The notes beneath the pieces are model-generated. The model was not told where the DNA came from, did not search any database, and worked only from the letters and a program-made list of their open reading frames with translations. The position numbers and the translations under genes were made by a program. From Isoetes taiwanensis (Eukaryota; Streptophyta; Lycopodiopsida; Isoetales; Isoetaceae), in NCBI GenBank assembly GCA_021234155.1, contig JAJEKV010000149.1, positions 1,335,932-1,399,931 of the forward strand: a stretch of DNA of 64,000 nucleotides, given 5' to 3'. Positions 58,334 through 64,000 of this stretch are shown here, piece by piece; positions within the stretch are counted from its first letter, which is position 1; the number at the start of each line of letters is the position of its first letter.

Positions 58334-60459
58334 GATATTTGCAGGAAGAAAGCAATTCATTGCACTTTGAGGGTGAAAGCTTTCAAAAAGAAGAGGAGAT
58401 CATGGCTGTGCACACAAGGGGAGCCCTAAATGCCAAGGGCCAAGAAGCAGAGCTCGATTCTCATGGACAAGAGGTGCAGAAACCAAAGCAAGCTGATAAT
58501 CAAGTTGTACCCCCTCCTCCTTACCAAAAATTTCTAAAAAAGGACAATGATGAGTTTGAATATTTGCTCAAAAATGCCAAAGTAAGTGTAGATCTGCTGA
58601 CCCTACTAAGAATTGCTCCTTCTTATAGAGAAAAGGTTGTAGATATGTCCAAAGAAGAGCAGGTAAACCTCACAAAAGAAGAGCAAGTGGTTTTTACTAA
58701 CCATATAGCTGAGCAGATGCTAAGGCAAGAGGAACATGATCCTGGTGCCTTCACCTGCACAGCAAAAGTTGGAAGTCAGACCCTAGACAAGGTATTATTG
58801 GATGGGGGATCACCCTTGAACGTCATGCCACATCATATTATGAAGCTGAGTGGATTGGAAGTGGATAAAAAGGCCCCCATGATCCTGAAATCTTTCTCCA
58901 ATTCAAAAATAAATTCTGTATGCATGATAAGTGATGTAGCAATTGATATTGAAGGAATCAAGGTGGCTGCTAACTTTGTTGTAGTGGCATTTGAGGGAGC
59001 CAATGAAAGATCAGAAATTTATGACCTATTGTTAGGAAGAAGATGGCTATCAACTGTGGATGCAAGACCAGTTTGGTCAAAAGGAGAATGCACCATTTTG
59101 GATGGCAGGAGGACTATTACACTTTACAACAAATTAGGTGAGTATGAGTCTTACCACTTCATTCAAGAAGAGATGCTGGTTCCTAGACAAATTGGGGAGT
59201 ATTTCATTAAGAGTAAGGGAGGAGAGGCACCCTATGACCCACAAGTAAATCTGGTAAAAGAAAATCTGCCTTTGGAAGTGCACAAGGGTAAGCTCAAGGA
59301 AGTAAGTGCTTACATGTGGTTTGATGGAGGCGTGTCAAAAAGGCTAAGCATTGCCTCATCTGCTGCAATCATAAAGGACAAAGATAACAGATTGATGGCC
59401 AAAGTAGGAAGAATCTATCAGGATCTAACCTCAAACATGGCAGAATATAAGGCACTGATTGCATGTTTTCAAGAAGCTAACCATCTGGGTGTCACTAACC
59501 TTGTTATTTTTGGAGATTCACAACTCATATGCAGGCAGATTGAAGGGAAATATCAGACAAAGCATGAAGAAATGGTGAGACTCAAAGATCAAGCATTGGA
59601 GGCACTAGCAAAATTCACAACCTGGGAAATGCAGCACATACCTAGAGAGCTTAACTCTGAAGCAGATTCCCTATGCAGAGATGTACTAATGGAGCACTTG
59701 GCTGAGGGAGCTATCAAGGAGGAAGATCTGGAAGATGAGGAGCTACAACAACTCTATCCAATATTGGTAATCAATGCCAGCTGTGAAAAAGAGGTAAAGG
59801 AAATCAAGGTAAGAAAAAACAATGAAGATAGAGTCTTATATGTAGGAGACATGTCCAAGGAAGAGGAGAGGGAGGCATTTGTAAGTTTCTTTAATACTTG
59901 GAGTGATGTTTTTGCTTGGGATTATAGAGAATTGTTAGGTGTCGATAAGAATGTTTGTGAGTTTGAGATCAAGATAAAAGAAAAATCAAAACCTGTTGTG
60001 CAAAAGCTTAGAAGAATTAACAATTCTTTGTTGGATCTTATAAGAGAAAAACTCTTCAAAATGAAAGATGCTGGAGTTATAAAGGAGATAATTAACCCTG
60101 ATTGGCTGTCTTGCATTGTACCAGTTGAAAAGAAGAACAAAACCATAAGGATTTGCATTGATTACAGGGACTTGAACAAAGCAACAATAAAAGACTGCTA
60201 TCCTTTACCTTTCCTTGAAGAAGTATTGCAGGCTGTTGCAGGAAAGGAGGTATACTCATTTTTGGATGGTTTCTCAGGATTTAACCAGATAAGCATCAAG
60301 GAAGAGGATCAAGCCAAGACATCCTTTGTCACGCCATGGGGAACTTTTGCCATGAAGAGAATGCCCTTTGGGCTCATGAATGCATCTGCCACATTTCAGA
60401 GGGCAATGGATACCATTTTCAAAGACATGGAGCCAAAGTCATTCAAAGTTTACGGATGA
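58285..60459 (+). pseudogene. Pol: protease, upstream RNase H, reverse transcriptase (truncated)
   Basis: A 724-codon frame. The protease region has LLDGGSPLNVMP at about residue 172, with DGG in place of the usual DS/TG. Residues ~345-470 are a full RNase H with the four acidic positions: WFDGG, NMAEYKAL, FGDSQLICRQ, NSEADSL. Reverse transcriptase follows (ICIDYRDLNKATIKDCYPLP, FLDGFSGFNQISI, MPFGLMNASATFQRAMD) and is cut by a TGA at 60457-60459, exactly at the catalytic YxDD box, where KVYG is followed by the stop. Further Pol sequence continues out of frame (CVNTKLEDHMTYLTQA). Confidence 0.85.
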
Positions 60460-61480
60460 TCGTGTGTCAACACCAAACTAGAAGATCACATGACTTATCT
60501 CACACAAGCTGTGTTCTTTGTGCAGGGAAAGGAGGAGTGAGTTTAAACCCCAAAGTGTGTCTTCTTTTTTTGCTCAAAGGGAATCTACTTGGACATGAGG
60601 TCTCAAGTCGGGGGATTGATGGGCGAGAAAGCAAGATCAAGCTCTCAAAAACTTAACACCACCCAAGACTATCAAACAAGTCAAAAGCTTTACGGGCATG
60701 ACTAGCTTCTTGAGGATATATGTGCCACATTTCTCTCATACTGAGTTCATCCCATCACAAACTTGACCAAGGGAAAGAAGTTCTCAAAAAGGAAAGCAAA
60801 TTCATACACAGAGAGTGGGCCCAAGTATGCCAAGCTTCTTTTGAAGCAATCATTGAGGCCATTTGCAAATCAACCTTGCTCAAGTTACCAAACATGTATG
60901 AGGCCTTTCCAAGCCTACTTGAGTGTGAACAAAAAAAGGTTGTAGGCCTTGCTTTAATCTTGGGGGATGACATTGTAACTTTCTCCAGCAAAATATGAGT
61001 CACGACCTTTGAAAGCTTGAGAAAAAAGTGCAACACTTTGATGTATTTGTTTGATAAAAGCAGGGGACATCTGATCCAAAGTAGCAAGACTCAAGTGTAC
61101 ATGAAGCGAGAATCCTTTGCCCTTGCTCTTTGCAAAGAAGCCACAAAAAAAGCCAAGCTATGTAGATGGACTGCGAGTGCAAGATTATGACATAGACATT
61201 CAGGTAACTCTCAAATCTAAAGATCTAGCAGTTATCTCAGCGATGTTTTGTTTAAGCATGAAGACTTGGAGGATTTAGATGATGCTCATATGGAGTCTAC
61301 AATTAATCTACTTGAGGAGGAAGGGCGGCCCGGGCAATTAAGGGAGTACCTTGAAGAGGGAGAGCGCCAAAGAATCGAGCCCTAGCCAAAGCAGGGAGAT
61401 TCAAGGACAAGGTAAAGAAATTGGGCTAATTGGTGATGTTTTATCTGAGTAAGCGAAGAAGGTATCTTGCTAAGGTGTGT
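60460..61480 (+). pseudogene. Decayed RT thumb and RT-linked RNase H remnant
   Basis: Fragments such as FFVQGKG, LLGHEVSSRGI (RT end), EAIIEAICKSTLLKLPNMYE and VGLALILGDDIVTFSSK (RNase H start of the Ty3/gypsy type) occur in mixed frames with many stops. They show that a conventional RT-linked RNase H was once present after the reverse transcriptase. Confidence 0.6.
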
Positions 61481-61489
61481 GGACAAGTT

Positions 61490-62130
61490 TGAGCGAGGCC
61501 CGGTCTTAAAAGCTTGTCATGAAGGTGTATGTGGAGGTCACTTTCTTCTGCGGACACAAGCGCCAAAAGATACTTAGGTCAGGTTACTATTGGCCTTCAA
61601 TCTTCAAGGCTTTGCTTTGAAAACATTAGAAGTTGCCACAAATGCGGATATTTGGGAAGAGAATCCTCCAACACTGCTCCCTTGTGCCATAATATCTCCG
61701 GGACCCTTTCAAGTCACGGGGATTGGATTTTATATGGCCTATAGATCCCCTTCTTACGCTTTCGGCCTTGAGTTTATCTTGGTAGCTTCTGATTATTTCA
61801 CAAAATGGGCAGAAGTAGTGCCATTGAGACAAGCAAATGCCATAACTACAGCCAGATTCCTTCATGATAATATCTGTGCCAGATTTGGCATCCCCTTGAA
61901 GCTAATATCAGATAGAGGTTCACAATTTGTCAATGAAGTGATTGAGCAGCTACTCTGCACCCTCAAGATCAAGCACACAAAGAGTTCAACATATTATCCA
62001 CAAAGGAAATGAATGGGGTAGAGTCAACAAACAAGGTACTTAAGTCAGTGCACCAAAACAATGAGCATGTCCAAGAAGGCGGCATTTGAGGATTAAGCGA
62101 TGCATTATGGGCCTACAGAACTACTATAAA
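61490..62130 (+). pseudogene. Integrase, disrupted
   Basis: The zinc-binding start CHEGVCGGHF (about 61517), GFALKTLEVATNA, and the catalytic core ILVASDYFTKWAEVVPLRQA and LKLISDRGSQFVNEVIEQLL are recognisable; the core Glu region (YYPQRK) is followed by a stop. Integrase inserts the cDNA into the genome. At least two frame changes occur between 61560 and 61600. Confidence 0.8.
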
Positions 62131-62612
62131 GCATGCCACTAAGCATACCCCATTTAGTTTGGTAAATGGTATTGAGGCTGTCTTACCTGTAGAATAAGAA
62201 CTGCCTTCCTTAAGAATGGCACATGTAATTAACCTCAAGATGGAAGATGCCTTGCAAGACAGGTTTATTAGGTTGATGCAACTTGAGGAGCACAGGTATG
62301 ATGCTGAAAATGCAATCTTGCTTGAAAAAAAAAAGCTAAGGATGTGGCGGCATTCAAAGGCACTCCGCAGGGTTACAAGGCACCATGAAGATAGGAGAAC
62401 TCGTGCTGAAATGGAACAAGGTCGAGAGAGAAAGTTGCAGGGAAGTTTGAAAATTTGTGGGAAGGACCCTATGAAATCATTGGTGAGGCTGGCAAGGAGT
62501 CTTATTGGCTCAAGGATCTCCGCGGATGGCGAGGGGCTGCCAAATCCTTTCAATATCCTTCACTTAAAGAGGTACTGGCAACAGCATGTTGCCTTGAGCC
62601 TATTTGAATAGT

Positions 62613-64000
62613 CTTGCTTGCAGAAAACTAGATAATTGTAGGTTATAATAGATTTGACTAGGCCTAGATTTACTTTGTTATGCAAGCGGTTACTTTCCTT
62701 ACTTCTAATCATATTTACTTCTCGGCCAAAAGCAGCAAAGGAGCTCCAAACATGCTTAAACCAATGGCGGGTCACACACATTACCATCTGAGGTCCACCC
62801 TTGAGAACACACAAGCACATAATCTGCTCAAAGTTGGCCAAAATCCATTACAAACCCTTACCCCATCTCCACCTCATTCATAACCGGTCAAAAAAGCGCC
62901 ACCATACCTCCACATGGCGAGTCAAAATGCTAACAGATTTATTATTACGTCATGCGGGTTCATCCTTGACTCATTCATATTCATCCCGAACACTCAAAGC
63001 TGACTTACTTCCACTATCCTTGCTTCCCCATGCACACAAAACCTTTTCCACGAGTCTTTGCCAGCAAACCATTAACATTATTAACACACAAACCATTTGC
63101 ATTTAACACATTTAAATTAAAATCCCCTTAAACCCCCTTTGGTTTGGGTGCATATTCACCGGGGAGGTTATTAGGACGCGCGAGGTGTCGGATGGGCATA
63201 TTTGCCCTTTATTTCAAAGATCTGGACCCGTTACATAGCGATCCTGTTTGTGGGGTATGCATGTACAAGTTTTTTATATCTGTATAAAGGTTTGCAAAAT
63301 ACTATAAGGTTTGAGACCATATAACAAGTCGTTGTGGCGTCCCCTACTCATATCTGGGTTGCACTCACAGGTATACAAAGAGAGTTCATCCCCATACCAG
63401 CTCTATCTTGTCTGAGGGGCCCTCCGCGTATCCTTGCAACCTTGATGAGTTCCGGTGGGAAGAATGAAGGGTCATTTACCTGTCTCCCTCGGGGCCTACC
63501 TAGGCTGCTTGAGGCGTAGCGTACATGTCGTTATACAACATCAACATCACATAGGGCCCGGGATTCCTCTGTTCTTGAGGCAGAGGCGGGAGGACTCCCG
63601 TAGTCTGATGAAGTGGAGTTGGGCCGAGGTGGTGGTGTGGTTGGGAGAGGTGGTGTGGGGCCAGGCAGGCGAGGCTTCTTGGCAGGCCGCCCGATGGATA
63701 AGCGGGGCTAGGGGATGTGGTGGCTCGGGGAGGGAGCTCGGATGATTTGGTTGTGGCTAGGTCAGGGGAGCGGGTTGTGTGGGAGGGCTGGTGATCTTCT
63801 TTGGGATATTCGATAGCGGTATGTCTTGAGCATGAGGTGGCTGGAGCAGCCGGTTGGAGGTAGAGACTAGTGTGGCTCATGTCTCTATGGAGGTGCACGG
63901 GGACTTCCAACCGCGTGTTGGAAGTGGAATGTCACTGCAAATTGTGGGCCACATTGCTGTAATTAATCCTCTCGGCTCTAGATGATGACTACGTGGAGTG
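62613..64000. other. Non-coding 3' region, nothing further recognised
   Basis: This may include the 3' untranslated part of the Ty3/gypsy element (Tat-type elements often have long ones). GC content rises after 63.3 kb and a 136-codon minus-strand frame (63910-63500) is Pro/His/Ser-rich, but I see no evidence that it is a gene. Confidence 0.4.

Larger units (their letters stand above)
57145..62612 (+). mobile_element. Ty3/gypsy LTR retrotransposon interior, Tat-like, broken
   Basis: Domains in order are Gag, CCHC zinc knuckles, protease, a complete RNase H, reverse transcriptase, remnants of the normal RT-linked RNase H, and integrase. The C-terminal end reads FNILHLKRY. The extra RNase H suggests the Tat lineage, which carries an archaeal-type RNase H. 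Many stops after 60459 show that the element is dead. No LTR pair is visible inside the window. Confidence 0.85.

Noticed and set aside
54750-64000. Long terminal repeats of the Ty3/gypsy element
   Set aside because: I found no direct repeat between the 5' flank and the 3' flank inside the window; the 3' LTR may lie beyond 64000.
1-64000. CRISPR array or bacterial operon features
   Set aside because: No regularly spaced identical repeats; genes have spliceosomal introns, so the sequence is eukaryotic.

Overview
The window looks like nuclear DNA of a land plant with a large, repeat-filled genome. Two conserved plant-type genes with many GT-AG introns are present: an RRM RNA-binding protein related to Arabidopsis At3g12640, and ELP2, the WD40 subunit of Elongator. 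They sit among L1-type LINEs, a Ty3/gypsy element, DNA transposons and SINEs. A non-seed plant (fern, lycophyte or bryophyte) is my inference, mainly from the unusual transposons; the sequence alone does not prove it.

Layout. 1-6 kb: AT-rich DNA with exon-like pieces of a possible minus-strand gene and a LINE fragment. 6.3-6.6 kb: two perfect or near-perfect hairpins. 6.9-10.5 kb: the RRM gene in 11 exons. 12.7-15.4 kb: an almost pure pyrimidine satellite split by a GC-rich block. 15.4-21.7 kb: a nearly full-length L1 LINE on the minus strand. 22.5-38.3 kb: a patchwork of duplicated blocks, decayed LINE copies, a tRNA-derived SINE with its target-site duplication, a decayed Rep-like (HUH endonuclease) element, and a partial ELP2 copy split by a 2.68-kb transposon with TTAA target-site duplication. 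39.4-42.5 kb: intact ELP2 (9 exons, minus strand). 42.7-47.1 kb: a pogo-like DNA transposon with 13-bp terminal inverted repeats and TA duplication, inserted about 130 bp upstream of the ELP2 start codon. 47.3-49.5 kb: a second, largely open Rep-like gene. 50.4-50.8 kb: the C-terminal part of a tyrosine recombinase. 52-54.7 kb: another LINE copy. 57.1-62.6 kb: a broken Ty3/gypsy element with a complete RNase H domain placed before the reverse transcriptase. The rest to 64 kb holds no gene I can support.

The most unusual content is the pair of Rep-like genes. They share a HUH motif (HLHxQ), a YCxKD motif with the candidate catalytic tyrosine, colinear C-terminal regions and a separate downstream exon. 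They resemble the Rep proteins of eukaryotic HUH transposons (Replitron-like) more than any ordinary plant gene, but that placement needs a search. The duplicated blocks act as internal controls: they give an occupied/empty comparison for one Rep-like insertion and, through intact ELP2, an exact empty site for the TTAA transposon.
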